DNA from: Mycoplasmatota bacterium
GTDB taxonomy: Bacteria; Bacillota_I; Bacilli_A; Haloplasmatales; Haloplasmataceae
Direction: 5' to 3'
Assembly: GCA_018394295.1 (NCBI GenBank)
Contig: CP074573.1
Coordinates: 1,178,001 to 1,242,000 of the forward strand
Length of the DNA stretch: 64,000 nt
Positions within the stretch are counted from its first letter, which is position 1; every line of letters starts with the position of its first letter. The notes below the pieces were generated by a model. It worked only from the letters and a program-made list of their open reading frames with translations. It was not told the origin of the DNA and ran no database searches. Positions 7,926 through 17,331 of this stretch are shown piece after piece. A program made the translations under genes and the position numbers.

Positions 7926-9752
7926 ATGGAATCATTAAGAAAAATAATCAATATTGCTGTAATTGCCCATGTAGATGCGGGAAAATCTACTTTAGTAGAT
8001 GCTTTTCTTTCTCAAAGTGGTGTTTTTAGGGATAATGAAGAAGTTGTAGATTGTGTAATGGATAGTAATGACCTAGAAAGAGAAAGAGGTATTACAATTT
8101 ATTCAAAAAATTGTTCTGTTATGTATAAAGATTATAAAATAAATATTGTTGATACACCAGGGCATGCTGATTTTTCATCTGAGGTAGAAAGGATTATTAA
8201 AACGGTCGATACCGTTATTCTTTTAGTTGACTCAAGTGAAGGTCCGATGCCTCAAACACGATTTGTATTAGAAAAATCACTTGCATTAGGATTACGACCA
8301 ATTCTTCTTATTAATAAAATAGATAAGAAGGATGAAAGAGCTGAAGAAGTTGTTAATATGGTTTTTGACTTATTTGTAGAGTTAAATGCCAATGATGAAC
8401 AACTTGATTTTCCTATACTGTATGGGATAGCTCGAGATGGCATTGTTAAATATGATATGGAAGATGATAATAAAAATATCGCACCATTATTTGAAACAAT
8501 TATTTCCCATGTAAATCATTATCCTAATTATAGTGAAAAACCATTACAACTTCAAATATCATCACTAGCATATGATGAATATATTGGACGACTAGGGATT
8601 GGAAGAATCTATCAAGGGAAAATAAAAGAAGGTCAGATTGTTTCAGTATACAATAGTGAGGGTAAAATAGTTAAACGAAAAATATCACAAGTATTTAACT
8701 ACACAGGTCTTAAAAGACTCCCTGTTCCAATTGCGTATAGTGGTGATATTGTCGTTATTTCAGGAATTAGTGATATCTCTATTGGTGAAACAATTTGTGA
8801 GGAAGATAATGTTATTCCAATGGAAAAAATAAATATTGAAGAACCCACATTATCGATGAATTTTCTAGTTAATAAATCACCTTTTGCTGGTCGTAGTGGT
8901 AAGTATGTAACTTCAAGACATATAAAAAGTCGCTTAGAAAAAGAATTAGAAGTTAATGTAGGCTTAAAAGTCGAACCAATTAATGATGTTGAAGGATTTA
9001 AAGTATCAGGAAGAGGCGAACTTCATTTATCGATACTTATTGAAAATATGCGACGAGAAGGATATGAACTTGCTGTTTCTAAGCCACAAGTAATAATGCA
9101 TCGATCAGGAAATACATTACTTGAACCAATTGAACGTGTGGTTTGTGATGTTCCTGAAGAGTATAGTGGCGTTGTTATCACAAAATTAAATTTACGAAAA
9201 GGTAACTTAGTAAATATGAATGTTGAAAAAGGTTATGCTAAAATTGTATTTTTAGTTTCAACTAGAGGTTTGTTAGGTTATCGTAGTGAATTCATTAATG
9301 ATACGCGAGGTAAAGGTACATTAGTAAGAAGATTTGAAAAATTTGATAAACATAATGGGCAAATTCCACAACGAATCAATGGTGTAATGATATCTCAAGA
9401 AAATGGAGATGCGATGACATACTCACTAAATAATTTAAGTGACCGAGGTCAAATGATCATTCACCCAGGTATAAAGGTTTATGAAGGAATGATAATTGGT
9501 ATATGTAATAAAAATACCGATTTAACTGTTAATCCATGTAAAAATAAAAAGTTAACCAATATGCGTTCGTCAAATAGTGATGAATCAATGCGCTTAGCTA
9601 CACCAAAAATCTTTACATTAGAAGAAGCATTAGAATTTATCAATGATGATGAATTAGTTGAAATAACTCCAGATGATATTCGTTTAAGAAAAAAATATTT
9701 AACTTTATTAGAAAGAAAAAGAAGTCATAAAGTCGTCATAGAGGAACAATAA
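7926..9752 (+). CDS. typA: Ribosome-associated GTPase BipA/TypA
   Basis: This translational GTPase related to EF-G binds the 70S ribosome and supports large-subunit assembly at low temperature or stress. The G domain is at about residues 1-200: AHVDAGKST (G1), RGITI (G2), DTPGHADF (G3) and NKIDK (G4). Domain II and the EF-G-like domains III and V follow (GRGELHLSILIENMRREGYE), then the BipA-specific C-terminus (RSSNSDESMRL, DELVEITP). ATG 7926 is chosen over 7914 because the AAGGA site lies at about 7909-7913. The predicted 608 residues fit the family. It is monocistronic. Confidence 0.96.
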   Translation: MESLRKIINIAVIAHVDAGKSTLVDAFLSQSGVFRDNEEVVDCVMDSNDLERERGITIYSKNCSVMYKDYKINIVDTPGHADFSSEVERIIKTVDTVILLVDSSEGPMPQTRFVLEKSLALGLRPILLINKIDKKDERAEEVVNMVFDLFVELNANDEQLDFPILYGIARDGIVKYDMEDDNKNIAPLFETIISHVNHYPNYSEKPLQLQISSLAYDEYIGRLGIGRIYQGKIKEGQIVSVYNSEGKIVKRKISQVFNYTGLKRLPVPIAYSGDIVVISGISDISIGETICEEDNVIPMEKINIEEPTLSMNFLVNKSPFAGRSGKYVTSRHIKSRLEKELEVNVGLKVEPINDVEGFKVSGRGELHLSILIENMRREGYELAVSKPQVIMHRSGNTLLEPIERVVCDVPEEYSGVVITKLNLRKGNLVNMNVEKGYAKIVFLVSTRGLLGYRSEFINDTRGKGTLVRRFEKFDKHNGQIPQRINGVMISQENGDAMTYSLNNLSDRGQMIIHPGIKVYEGMIIGICNKNTDLTVNPCKNKKLTNMRSSNSDESMRLATPKIFTLEEALEFINDDELVEITPDDIRLRKKYLTLLERKRSHKVVIEEQ

Positions 9753-9958
9753 TATACATTACAAATCCACTTGTATAGAAAAGGTATACTATATCTAAAT
9801 TATATATATAAATTATGATGTTTTTTTGTTAAATTATTTCCTAATATTTTCCTTTTATGATATAATATAATTACTAAATAATTATTTTTTTATAGTTTGG
9901 TTATAATGAAACGTTGGAATATTTCCAGGGTTTTATTAAATAGAAAATGGAGGTTTAT

Positions 9959-11653
9959 ATGAAATTTGAAAATTTTAAGTATGTTCGACCTGATATGGAT
10001 GAACTTAAGAAGAATTTCGAAGCATTACTAAGTCAGTTTAACGAATCAAAATCATTTAACGAGGTAGATGAAGCAATGAAAGCTATTATCCAATTGCGTA
10101 ATGATTTTGATACCATGCAAACATTAGTAAGTATTAGACATTCTATTAATACAGTGGATGAGTTTTATGAAAAAGAAATGGATTTTTTTGATGAGAACAG
10201 TCCGTTGTATCAAGAACAAGTTAATAAGTACTATAAAGCTTTGGTAAATTCAAAATTCAAAAAAGAGTTAGAAGAAAAGTGGGGAAAACATCTATTTAAT
10301 ATCGCAAATTTAGAATTAAAGACTTTTTCGCCGGATATAATTGAAGAACTACAAAAGGAAAATAAACTTGCTAGTGCTTATCAGAAATTATTAGCTTCAG
10401 CTAAAATTCCTTTCGAAGGTGAAGAGCGTAATTTATCACAAATGACCCCATTCGCTCAATCAAAAAATAGAGAGACAAGAAAAAATGCACAGCTTGCGAT
10501 AACGAATTTTTTCGTTGAAAACGAAGAAAAACTGGATGAAATATATGACGGATTAGTTCATGTTCGCGATACAATTGCGAAAAAATTAGGTTATGAAAAT
10601 TTTGTACAATTAGGATATGACAGATTTACAAGAACTGATTACAATGCTCCAATGGTAGCCAATTATCGTAAACAAGTATTAAATGATTTAGTTCCAGTTG
10701 CACAAAAATTATTAAAAAGACAAGCGAAACGTTTAGGTGTTGAGAGCTTAAAATATTATGATGAGGGACTAGAATTTTTATCAGGAAATGCAACGCCTAA
10801 AGGTGATGAAGCATGGATGATAAATAATGCTAAAAAAATGTATCATGAATTATCAAAAGAAACCGATGAATTCTTTACTTTCATGACAGAACATCATTTA
10901 ATGGATCTTGTTGCCAAAAAAGGCAAAGCAGGTGGAGGGTATTGTACCTATATTTCAAACCATAAATCACCATTTATTTTCTCTAACTTTAATGGTACAA
11001 GTGGTGATGTTGATGTTTTAACACATGAAGCAGGACATGCTTTTCAAGTGTATAGTAGTAGAAAGTATGAAGTGCCTGAATACAATTGGCCAACACTTGA
11101 GGCTTGTGAAATACATTCAATGAGTATGGAATTCTTCACATGGCCATGGATGAATTTATTCTTCCAAGAAGATGAGGCGAAATATAAGTTTTCTCATTTA
11201 AGTAGTGCTGTTCTATTTATTCCATATGGAGTAACAGTCGATGAATTCCAACATTTTGTATATGAAAATCCAAATGCAACTCAACAAGAAAGAAAAGCAA
11301 AATGGCGTGAGATTGAACAAAAATATTTACCTCATAGAGATTATGAAGATAATGATTTCTTTAATAGAGGTGGATTCTGGTTTAAACAAGGTCATATTTT
11401 TGGGGCTCCTTTCTATTATATTGATTACACCTTAGCTCAAGTATGTGCTTTCCAATATTGGGTTAAGTCAAGAGAAGATAGAGAAAAAGCTTGGGATAGT
11501 TACTTGAAACTATGTCAATTAGGTGGAACTAAACCATTCCTATCTTTAGTTGAAAATGCAGGTTTAAAAAATCCATTTGAGGATGGATGTATTAAATCAG
11601 TTGTAGAACCAATTGAAGCTTATTTAAATAGTGTTGATGATAGTAAATTTTAA
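9959..11653 (+). CDS. M3 family oligoendopeptidase (PepF type)
   Basis: This 564-residue cytoplasmic zinc metallopeptidase would cut short peptides. The zinc motif THEAGHAFQVY (H-E-x-x-H) lies at about residue 356, with a downstream glutamate ligand in LEACEIHSMSMEF. Length and motif order fit the M3 oligoendopeptidase group that includes PepF. ATG 9959 is chosen because GGAGG sits at 9949-9953. An extended -10 (GGTTATAAT) occurs near 9898-9906. It is monocistronic with a strong terminator after it. No transporter for peptides is adjacent. Confidence 0.92.
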   Translation: MKFENFKYVRPDMDELKKNFEALLSQFNESKSFNEVDEAMKAIIQLRNDFDTMQTLVSIRHSINTVDEFYEKEMDFFDENSPLYQEQVNKYYKALVNSKFKKELEEKWGKHLFNIANLELKTFSPDIIEELQKENKLASAYQKLLASAKIPFEGEERNLSQMTPFAQSKNRETRKNAQLAITNFFVENEEKLDEIYDGLVHVRDTIAKKLGYENFVQLGYDRFTRTDYNAPMVANYRKQVLNDLVPVAQKLLKRQAKRLGVESLKYYDEGLEFLSGNATPKGDEAWMINNAKKMYHELSKETDEFFTFMTEHHLMDLVAKKGKAGGGYCTYISNHKSPFIFSNFNGTSGDVDVLTHEAGHAFQVYSSRKYEVPEYNWPTLEACEIHSMSMEFFTWPWMNLFFQEDEAKYKFSHLSSAVLFIPYGVTVDEFQHFVYENPNATQQERKAKWREIEQKYLPHRDYEDNDFFNRGGFWFKQGHIFGAPFYYIDYTLAQVCAFQYWVKSREDREKAWDSYLKLCQLGGTKPFLSLVENAGLKNPFEDGCIKSVVEPIEAYLNSVDDSKF

Positions 11654-11671
11654 TAAATAATCTACAAATAC

Positions 11672-11711
11672 AAAAAAGATGTTAAGGGACAATGCTTAAC
11701 ATCTTTTTTTT
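11672..11711 (+). terminator. Terminator after oligoendopeptidase
   Basis: AAAAAAGATGTTAAG (11672-11686) pairs with CTTAACATCTTTTTT, leaving an 8-nt loop and a T run. Confidence 0.92.
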
Positions 11712-11854
11712 GAGGCTCTTAGTGTATTTGGGAAAATATATCAATACTTTTCTTGTCCGCTATTAAGATATTACATTTTAGATAATTTGAATAGATACTT
11801 ATCGTATGAATGATAAAAATGGTTATTTTCCTTTGAGTTGTAAAACTATTTATC

Positions 11855-12619
11855 TTAAAATATCGTAAAACTAATTATATAGATGATGATTGTAAATAAA
11901 ACACTTGATAGTGTGCCTAACAAATAATATTCTGAAAAAGCAGGTTCATTACTAATTCTATTATATCGAGCAATTGATTTAGCGGTAAATATTAAACCAA
12001 TGGAAGAATACAAACCATTGATAATACAAATAAGAATAAGCATTCTTTCTAACGTACCAATGGTTGCTCCAGCTTTTTGATATGTTTTATCATCTGTTGT
12101 AATTTCAGATAGGCTATCTGGTTTAAATCGTGTAAAAATTTTTTTAAATACAACATTACTAGGTTTTCCTACTAATAAAAATGCAAAGACTAAGCGAATA
12201 TAGTAAAAATCATTAACAAATATCTTTAAAGCGATATGTGATGAAATTGTTTCAGATTTAAGATACCATAAGCATAGAAAAATAATTAATATAGGAATGG
12301 TTTGTTTAATAAAAAATAAATGACGATATATCCTTGTGTTAGGTAGGGACTTTATTTTTTGAATAAAAAACAGGAAGGTATCAACAATATAATGACTAAT
12401 CCCTATCAATAAAAAAGTTATTATAAATTTTATATTAACCCCAAAAAATATTAATAATATTAGAAATAAGATTTGATAAATAACTGAATGAATTATGATA
12501 TCTTTATTACTGGTATTTTTTTTATCAATCTCACTATAAATAGTCAATTTTTGATTACATAAATAAAAATCACCTAAAACATGAGTAATGAAAAATAACA
12601 TCCCTATCCCAATAGTCAT
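11855..12619 (-). CDS. DUF3307-type integral membrane protein
   Basis: About 254 residues with seven or so hydrophobic helices. The N-terminal helix carries HVLGDFYLCNQK, matching the H-x-x-G-D-F-x-x-Q signature I associate with DUF3307. ATG 12619 is chosen over GTG 12631 because the AAGGTGA ribosome site (12634-12628) gives normal spacing only to the former. It lies 8 bp after the satD-like gene and is surely co-transcribed with it. DUF3307 proteins often follow SatD-family genes. The biochemical role is unknown; the pair suggests a membrane component and a cytoplasmic or DNA-binding partner. Confidence 0.75.
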   Translation of the reverse strand: MTIGIGMLFFITHVLGDFYLCNQKLTIYSEIDKKNTSNKDIIIHSVIYQILFLILLIFFGVNIKFIITFLLIGISHYIVDTFLFFIQKIKSLPNTRIYRHLFFIKQTIPILIIFLCLWYLKSETISSHIALKIFVNDFYYIRLVFAFLLVGKPSNVVFKKIFTRFKPDSLSEITTDDKTYQKAGATIGTLERMLILICIINGLYSSIGLIFTAKSIARYNRISNEPAFSEYYLLGTLSSVLFTIIIYIISFTIF

Positions 12620-12627
12620 CTTACCGT

Positions 12628-13287
12628 TCACCTTTCATTTTCTAAAATTTTCATAATTGTATTTTGAGCATAGACTAAATCATAAAACAATGATAATTTT
12701 AATTTTTTATTTACGTTTACAGGACTTAATCCCATCTCTTCAGCAACTCTTTTTTGAATAAAATGGTCTGTTAATCCATAATGCAACGTAATATAATCAT
12801 TAACTTCTCTTTGTTCTTTAGTCCAATTACTTTTGACAGAATAACAAAAACTTAAATTAATGTTCAGTAAATCCAAGATATTTTGATCATCGATTCCAGC
12901 AATTTTTATATTAGAGATCAGTTTTAATCCTGTTTGATTCTTTTTTAAGTCAGAAATCATATCTCGAGCTCTCCACCAAGCAGGACCATCAGATCCAATG
13001 GACATTTTATTATCTATTTTTGTGAGAATATCTCCTACACCAATACCAAATCTAATTCTTAATGGTCGCATAACAATTTCAATTTTATTTAATATTGTAA
13101 ATAAATGTGTTGATGTTTTTAAAAGTCCTTGAAATTCATCACCTAAAGTAATAATAAAATTGGCAGCTATATCATCTTGATATTCTTTATTTATTATTTC
13201 TAAATAATGTTTTAACTTTTCTTGTGTTGCTAAACGATTATTAATTTTCTTTGAGTTTATAATATCACCAATAATTGCATAATACAT
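12628..13287 (-). CDS. SatD family protein
   Basis: 219 residues beginning MYYAIIGDIINSKKINNR, the typical start of SatD-like proteins. It continues with LGDEFQGLL and LRIRFGIGVGDI, which resemble nucleotide-cyclase-like folds. The C-terminal part VAEEMGLSPVNVNKKL looks like a helix-turn-helix, so a DNA-contacting or regulatory role is plausible. It is the first gene of a two-gene unit with the DUF3307 membrane protein and ends with a TGA stop inside that gene's ribosome site. The family was named from a streptococcal locus; its function is not established to my knowledge. Confidence 0.78.
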   Translation of the reverse strand: MYYAIIGDIINSKKINNRLATQEKLKHYLEIINKEYQDDIAANFIITLGDEFQGLLKTSTHLFTILNKIEIVMRPLRIRFGIGVGDILTKIDNKMSIGSDGPAWWRARDMISDLKKNQTGLKLISNIKIAGIDDQNILDLLNINLSFCYSVKSNWTKEQREVNDYITLHYGLTDHFIQKRVAEEMGLSPVNVNKKLKLSLFYDLVYAQNTIMKILENER

Positions 13288-13549
13288 CTATATTCCACCT
13301 TTCATTATCATTATAGCAAAAAGAAATTTCCTTTACAACGGAAATAATAGTGATATTTCATCTATGACGTTAATAGTGCATAGATTTACGCAACTAAGGG
13401 AATATATTAATGTATATTATTCACATTTCATTTAAAAAATAACTTAACAAGTTGGATAAAACTATTTTATGGTTTTATTTTTGAAGTTTTTGTTAATAAA
13501 TTAACGATTTTATGAACAATTTTAAAAAAAAGTAATAAAATATTGTATA

Positions 13550-13583
13550 GTACCTTGCAATGAAAGGTACCGTGTGTTATAAT
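13550..13583 (+). promoter_or_regulatory. PadR operon promoter overlapped by perfect inverted repeat
   Basis: A -35 TTGCAA (13555-13560), a 17-bp spacer and a -10 TATAAT (13578-13583) form a strong promoter. A perfect inverted repeat GTACCTT...AAGGTAC (13550-13556 and 13564-13570) covers the -35 and spacer. Its location suits a repressor site, most simply for the PadR protein encoded just downstream (inference). Confidence 0.75.
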
Positions 13584-13610
13584 GCTCATGTAATTAAGAG
13601 GAGGTTCAAA

Positions 13611-13934
13611 ATGAATATACAATTTAAAAAAGGAGTATTAGAGTTATGTGTTCTTTCTATACTAGATCAAAAAGACTGTTATGGATATGAATTAGTTAAC
13701 AATATCTCACGCAGTTTTACAATTAGTGAAGGAACAATTTATCCATTGTTATCTAGATTGAAAAAAGAAGGATATGTGACAACCTATTTAGAAGAGTCAC
13801 AAGAAGGTCCAACAAGAAAATATTATGAACTGAGTCCAGCAGGAAGAAATATTTTAAAGGACCTAAAAGCAGAATGGTTTTCATTTACTAAAGGAGTAAA
13901 TAGATTATTGAAGGGGAGTGAAGCGTATGAATAA
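13611..13934 (+). CDS. PadR family transcriptional regulator
   Basis: A 107-residue winged-helix protein. Conserved PadR features are seen: [38 protein letters not shown] as recognition helix and wing, then [14 protein letters not shown] 13611 is chosen because AGAGGAGG precedes it; an earlier ATG at 13560 lies inside the promoter. It heads an operon with a DUF1700 membrane protein (8-bp overlap) and a DUF4097 exported protein. PadR/DUF1700/DUF4097 trios are widespread in Firmicutes and linked with envelope stress. The palindrome over the promoter suggests self-repression. Confidence 0.93.
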   Translation: MNIQFKKGVLELCVLSILDQKDCYGYELVNNISRSFTISEGTIYPLLSRLKKEGYVTTYLEESQEGPTRKYYELSPAGRNILKDLKAEWFSFTKGVNRLLKGSEAYE

Positions 13935-14493
13935 AAGAGAATTTATGAAAGTTTTTAATGAACAATTAAAAGGGATACCAGAACAAGATAAAAAAGATAT
14001 ATTATATGATTATGAAGAGCATTTTACGATTGGAATGAATGAGGGAAGAGAAGAAGAAGATATCGCAAAATCATTAGGTCATCCAAAATCTTTAGCTAAA
14101 GAGATGAGAGCTAATTATATGATTACTAGAGTTGAAGAATCGTTTACAGTCGGAAATTTCTTTCGCGCATTATTTGCTTCATTAGGATTAGGTTTCTTTA
14201 ATTTAGTTTTCATATTAGGGCCTTTCATTGCTGTTGCAGCTACGATATTTGCATTATTTGTATCTGGTGTTGCGTTTATTGTAAGTGGATTATTTGTGAT
14301 TATTGCACCATTTTTTCCAAACTTCTTTGATAATGTTCCAAGCCCTATACTAGGGATTTTTGTTGGATTAGCAATTTCTTCTCTAGGTGGATTATGGACG
14401 ATTGGGACAGTTTATTTATCTAAATGGTTTTATATAATAACCATAAAGTATTTTAAATTTAATTTAAGTATTATTATGAATAGGAGAAAATAA
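13927..14493 (+). CDS. DUF1700 family membrane protein
   Basis: 188 residues. The N-terminal 60 are soluble and helical: [31 protein letters not shown] is split between helices typical of DUF1700, with [21 protein letters not shown] following. Three or four membrane helices follow (about 80-180). ATG 13927 has a GGGGAG ribosome site in the end of padR and overlaps that gene by 8 bp. In this family the soluble part is thought to work with PadR-like regulators, and the membrane part to sense or transmit envelope state. The specific role here is unknown. Confidence 0.85.
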   Translation: MNKREFMKVFNEQLKGIPEQDKKDILYDYEEHFTIGMNEGREEEDIAKSLGHPKSLAKEMRANYMITRVEESFTVGNFFRALFASLGLGFFNLVFILGPFIAVAATIFALFVSGVAFIVSGLFVIIAPFFPNFFDNVPSPILGIFVGLAISSLGGLWTIGTVYLSKWFYIITIKYFKFNLSIIMNRRK

Positions 14494-14495
14494 AT

Positions 14496-15446
14496 ATGAC
14501 TAAAAAAATTATTATAACATTAGTTTGTATCTTTATATTTTCAGGGATAGGTGCTATTATAGCTTTCGGAGCATCTGATGGAGTAGATTTTAATAAAACG
14601 ATCAAAATTGATGAAGAAAAAGTATTTACTATTGATGATGTTGATCAATTAAATATAAAATCAACAAGTGCTGATGTCAATTTTATCTATGTTGATAGTA
14701 ATGAAATCAAAGTAAAGTATTATGGAGAAATCAATTGTTTTTTATGTAAGGTAGATTATAAATTAAATGCAAGTAAATCTAATAATACAATTGAGTTTGA
14801 CGCCAATAATAGTTCCTATTGTTTCGGAATCTCATTTTTCAGAGATACAAAAATGGATGTTTATTTACCTAGTACATATGAAGGTAATCTTTATATTAGT
14901 ACAGTATCTTCTGATGTGAAACTTCATGATATGACATTAGATTATTTAAACATCCGTAGCGTATCAGGAGAGGTTGAAGCAAGTAATTTAACGTTAAATA
15001 AAGGGAGGTTTAAATCAATTTCAGGTGATATTGATTTAAAGAATATGACAGTGGCAAATGGTACCACGATACATACCACTTCAGGTGAGATATCACTTGA
15101 CACAGTTACTTCTCAAGTAAGTTTAGATTCTATATCAGGTGATATTGAAATAGATGCTTTGAGTGGAAATCTTAACGCATCATCAACTTCAGGTGAATTA
15201 GAAATAAATGAAATAAGTGATAACTTTGATATCAAGGTTAATAGTGTATCAGGTGATGTAGTATTAGATGTTAATCAAGATGCATCATTTAATTTTGCAA
15301 CAGATTCAGTATCAGGTGATATTAAGATTAAGTTTGAATATTTAGTAAGTGGATCAAATTATGAACATCATGTTAGTGGAAGAGTAGGAGATAGTTTAAA
15401 TAATATCAATATAAATACCACATCTGGAGATATTACCATTAAATAA
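14496..15446 (+). CDS. DUF4097 exported beta-helix/adhesin-like protein
   Basis: 316 residues with an N-terminal signal anchor (about 1-28). The rest is a run of short beta repeats built around SGD or SGE turns: SGEVEAS, SGDIDLK, SGEISLD, SGDIEID, SGELEIN, SGDVVLD, SGDIKIK, SGDITIK. This periodic pattern (about 18-22 residues) is the mark of DUF4097 beta-solenoids. Located 2 bp after the DUF1700 gene, it is the last gene of the PadR operon and probably sits on the outer face of the membrane. Family function is not settled. Confidence 0.85.
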   Translation: MTKKIIITLVCIFIFSGIGAIIAFGASDGVDFNKTIKIDEEKVFTIDDVDQLNIKSTSADVNFIYVDSNEIKVKYYGEINCFLCKVDYKLNASKSNNTIEFDANNSSYCFGISFFRDTKMDVYLPSTYEGNLYISTVSSDVKLHDMTLDYLNIRSVSGEVEASNLTLNKGRFKSISGDIDLKNMTVANGTTIHTTSGEISLDTVTSQVSLDSISGDIEIDALSGNLNASSTSGELEINEISDNFDIKVNSVSGDVVLDVNQDASFNFATDSVSGDIKIKFEYLVSGSNYEHHVSGRVGDSLNNININTTSGDITIK

Positions 15447-15471
15447 CAATAATTTAATATAAAATCAAAAC

Positions 15472-15516
15472 AAAAAACTCTACTTGATTGATATAAGTTC
15501 AACAATAGAGTTTTTT
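15472..15516 (+). terminator. Terminator after PadR operon
   Basis: AAAAAACTCTA (15472-15482) pairs with TAGAGTTTTTT (15506-15516), leaving a 23-nt loop. Confidence 0.8.
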
Positions 15517-15719
15517 AATTATAGAAAAATACCAATATCCATTTAATTAAAATGCGAAAAGAATGTTAAGTTTTACCTTCTTAGATCATAAAAGTCTTCA
15601 TAATATTAGTATTTAAGAATAATGGAAACAAAATCCTAAAATATGCATTTTATTTTTAGTTTTATGTATGCTATTATATATAAGCATGACAAAAATTAAT
15701 TATTAGGATTTGAGATAGT

Positions 15720-16331
15720 ATGAAATTATTTAAAAAAATTATACAATTTATTATAGCGTTAAATTTAATAGCAATTGGTGTTGGATTATATATAAGGGCA
15801 GATATTGGTATTGGCTCTTGGGATGTATTACATAATAATCTTAGTGAATTTTACAATTTGACATTTGGAACTTGGGTTTTTATAGTAGGTATTATTACGA
15901 TATTGATTTCACAACTGTTTTATTTTCATCTAAGAAGTTTTTTAGCAGTTATTACAGGTTTTATATTAGGAAGATTGATTGATATCTGGTCTATTCATAT
16001 TTTTTCATTTGATATTAGTTCACTAGTTGTACGAGTTCCATTATTTTTTCTAAGTATTATATTATTAGGGAGTGGAATATCATTACTTGTATTATCGAAA
16101 CTCCCACCTACAGCGCCTGATATTTTAATGATAAGTTTAATGAAAAAATTTAAGTTAAACTTTTTAACTGCTAAGACATTAACAGAGACTACAGTGTTTA
16201 TAGTTGCGATATCAATTGGTACGTTTCATGGAAAACCATTAAATAATATAGGCATTGGTACGTTACTCACATTACTATTAATAGGAAGTATTGTACAAGT
16301 ATCATCTAAATTTTGGGAGAAAGTAACATAA
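15720..16331 (+). CDS. YczE/YyaS/YitT-like integral membrane protein
   Basis: 203 residues with about five or six membrane helices. The motifs NLIAIGVGLYIRADIGIGSWDVLHN and, later, LPPTAPDILMISLMKKF (quoted in parts) recur in YczE-type proteins: a first half with IG-SWDV and a second with the same fold, suggesting an internal repeat. The substrate is unknown; relatives are of uncertain function. It is monocistronic, starting at ATG 15720. The manganese riboswitch transcript starts after it. Confidence 0.8.
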   Translation: MKLFKKIIQFIIALNLIAIGVGLYIRADIGIGSWDVLHNNLSEFYNLTFGTWVFIVGIITILISQLFYFHLRSFLAVITGFILGRLIDIWSIHIFSFDISSLVVRVPLFFLSIILLGSGISLLVLSKLPPTAPDILMISLMKKFKLNFLTAKTLTETTVFIVAISIGTFHGKPLNNIGIGTLLTLLLIGSIVQVSSKFWEKVT

Positions 16332-16335
16332 CTGT

Positions 16336-16515
16336 TTGACAATTATATTGACATATCTTATAATTTAAATAGCGTTAAAAGGGAGTAGCTATCCATATAC
16401 GGACAATAAAGTCAACATACTGGTTTATCCTGGCTTTATTATGATTATTTAGATCATGGTGAGACTTTTAATATGATAGTTTTTTCTATTGTATTAAAAG
16501 TCTTTATTTTTTTGT
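16336..16515 (+). promoter_or_regulatory. yybP-ykoY manganese riboswitch with promoter and expression-platform terminator
   Basis: A consensus promoter (TTGACA 16336-16341, 17-bp spacer, TATAAT 16359-16364) is followed by the aptamer. The conserved aptamer ends are AGGGAGTAGC (about 16380-16389) and ATGGTGAGACTTTT (about 16456-16469), the signature of the yybP-ykoY Mn2+ riboswitch. A terminator is formed by 16462-16479 and 16486-16503 (about 16 of 18 bases pair), then a T run. Its 5' arm overlaps the aptamer's 3' end, so Mn2+ binding would prevent termination and turn on mntP. Confidence 0.9.
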
Positions 16516-16563
16516 TTAGTATAGATAGATTACTAAAAAAAATAAGGAGAATAATGTTATTAT

Positions 16564-17172
16564 ATGATTGAAGAATTTATTATTATTATCATGCTTTCAG
16601 TAGCTTTAGCAATGGATGCTTTTGCGATATCTATTACTTTAGGAATGAGTGGGTTAGCGAAGAAATTTAGTCAAAGGTTTATGATTGGGATTACTTTTGG
16701 TTTTTTTCAAGCAGGTTTATTTTTATTAGGTTATTTTGCTTTGTTTATTTTTGGAAAAGAAATGTCTTCATATAATTCTATTGTTTCAGGTATACTACTT
16801 GCATTTTTAGGATTAAAAATGTTGAAAGATTCTTTTAGTAAAAATAAAGATACTTGTGGTTATGAGAATTGTTATCAATGTAAAAAGAATAAGTGTTTAA
16901 AAACAGGTGAGTATCGCTTTTTAACACTCAAAATTCTCTTAATTTATGGAACAGCAACAAGCATTGATGCTTTTGCTGCTGGAATATCTTATGGATTGTT
17001 AAATAACAATATATGGGGAGCTTCAATTTCTATTGGAGTGATAACATTTATATTTTCCTTTATTGGTGCAGCGAGTGGAATGCACCTAAAAAAAATCATT
17101 GGAAATAAAGCAACGATTCTTGGTGGACTAATTCTTATCATTTTAGCGTTTAAATCAATTATGTGTTTATAA
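16564..17172 (+). CDS. mntP: Manganese efflux pump MntP
   Basis: 202 residues, six predicted membrane helices in two inverted halves. The first half has LAMDAFAISITLGMS and the second TSIDAFAAGISYG, the paired D-A-F-A motifs of the MntP (DUF204) family that export Mn2+. A cytoplasmic loop between them (about 95-120) carries five cysteines (CGYENCYQCKKNKCL), less usual for E. coli-type MntP and closer to YtaF-like relatives. The manganese riboswitch directly upstream strongly supports the metal assignment. The start at ATG 16564 follows AAGGAGA with 13-bp spacing. Confidence 0.9.
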   Translation: MIEEFIIIIMLSVALAMDAFAISITLGMSGLAKKFSQRFMIGITFGFFQAGLFLLGYFALFIFGKEMSSYNSIVSGILLAFLGLKMLKDSFSKNKDTCGYENCYQCKKNKCLKTGEYRFLTLKILLIYGTATSIDAFAAGISYGLLNNNIWGASISIGVITFIFSFIGAASGMHLKKIIGNKATILGGLILIILAFKSIMCL

Positions 17173-17246
17173 TAAATATTTTATTTTGAATTACTTAAGT
17201 ATACTGTAATAGAGGTTGTAAATAATCAAAATATACTTTGAAAATT

Positions 17247-17296
17247 TTGTGAAATTTTATACAATTATTTACTTTGTTAGGTAATAAGGTTATAAT
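17247..17296 (+). promoter_or_regulatory. rnf promoter with Rex-like operator
   Basis: TTGTGAAATTTTATACAA (17247-17264) matches the palindromic Rex consensus (TTGTGAAATATTTCACAA) at 15 of 18 positions by my hand count. A promoter lies right after it: TTTACT (17268-17273), 17 bp, TATAAT (17291-17296). Rex represses redox genes when NADH is low. A site just upstream of the -35 of a ferredoxin:NAD oxidoreductase operon is sensible, but no rex gene is visible in the window. Confidence 0.5.
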
Positions 17297-17331
17297 TTGT
17301 AGGAACGAAATTATTAAAAAGGAGTGTTAGG

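Noticed and set aside
9911-9930. TGGAA-TAT-TTCCA inverted repeat before the oligopeptidase gene
   Set aside because: Arms of only 5 bp and no partner site; chance is likely.
12619-13287. TGA decoded as Trp (mollicute code 4)
   Set aside because: TGA ends the satD-like gene and the pilV-like gene in natural ribosome-site or ATGA overlaps. Tryptophans in all long genes are encoded by TGG.
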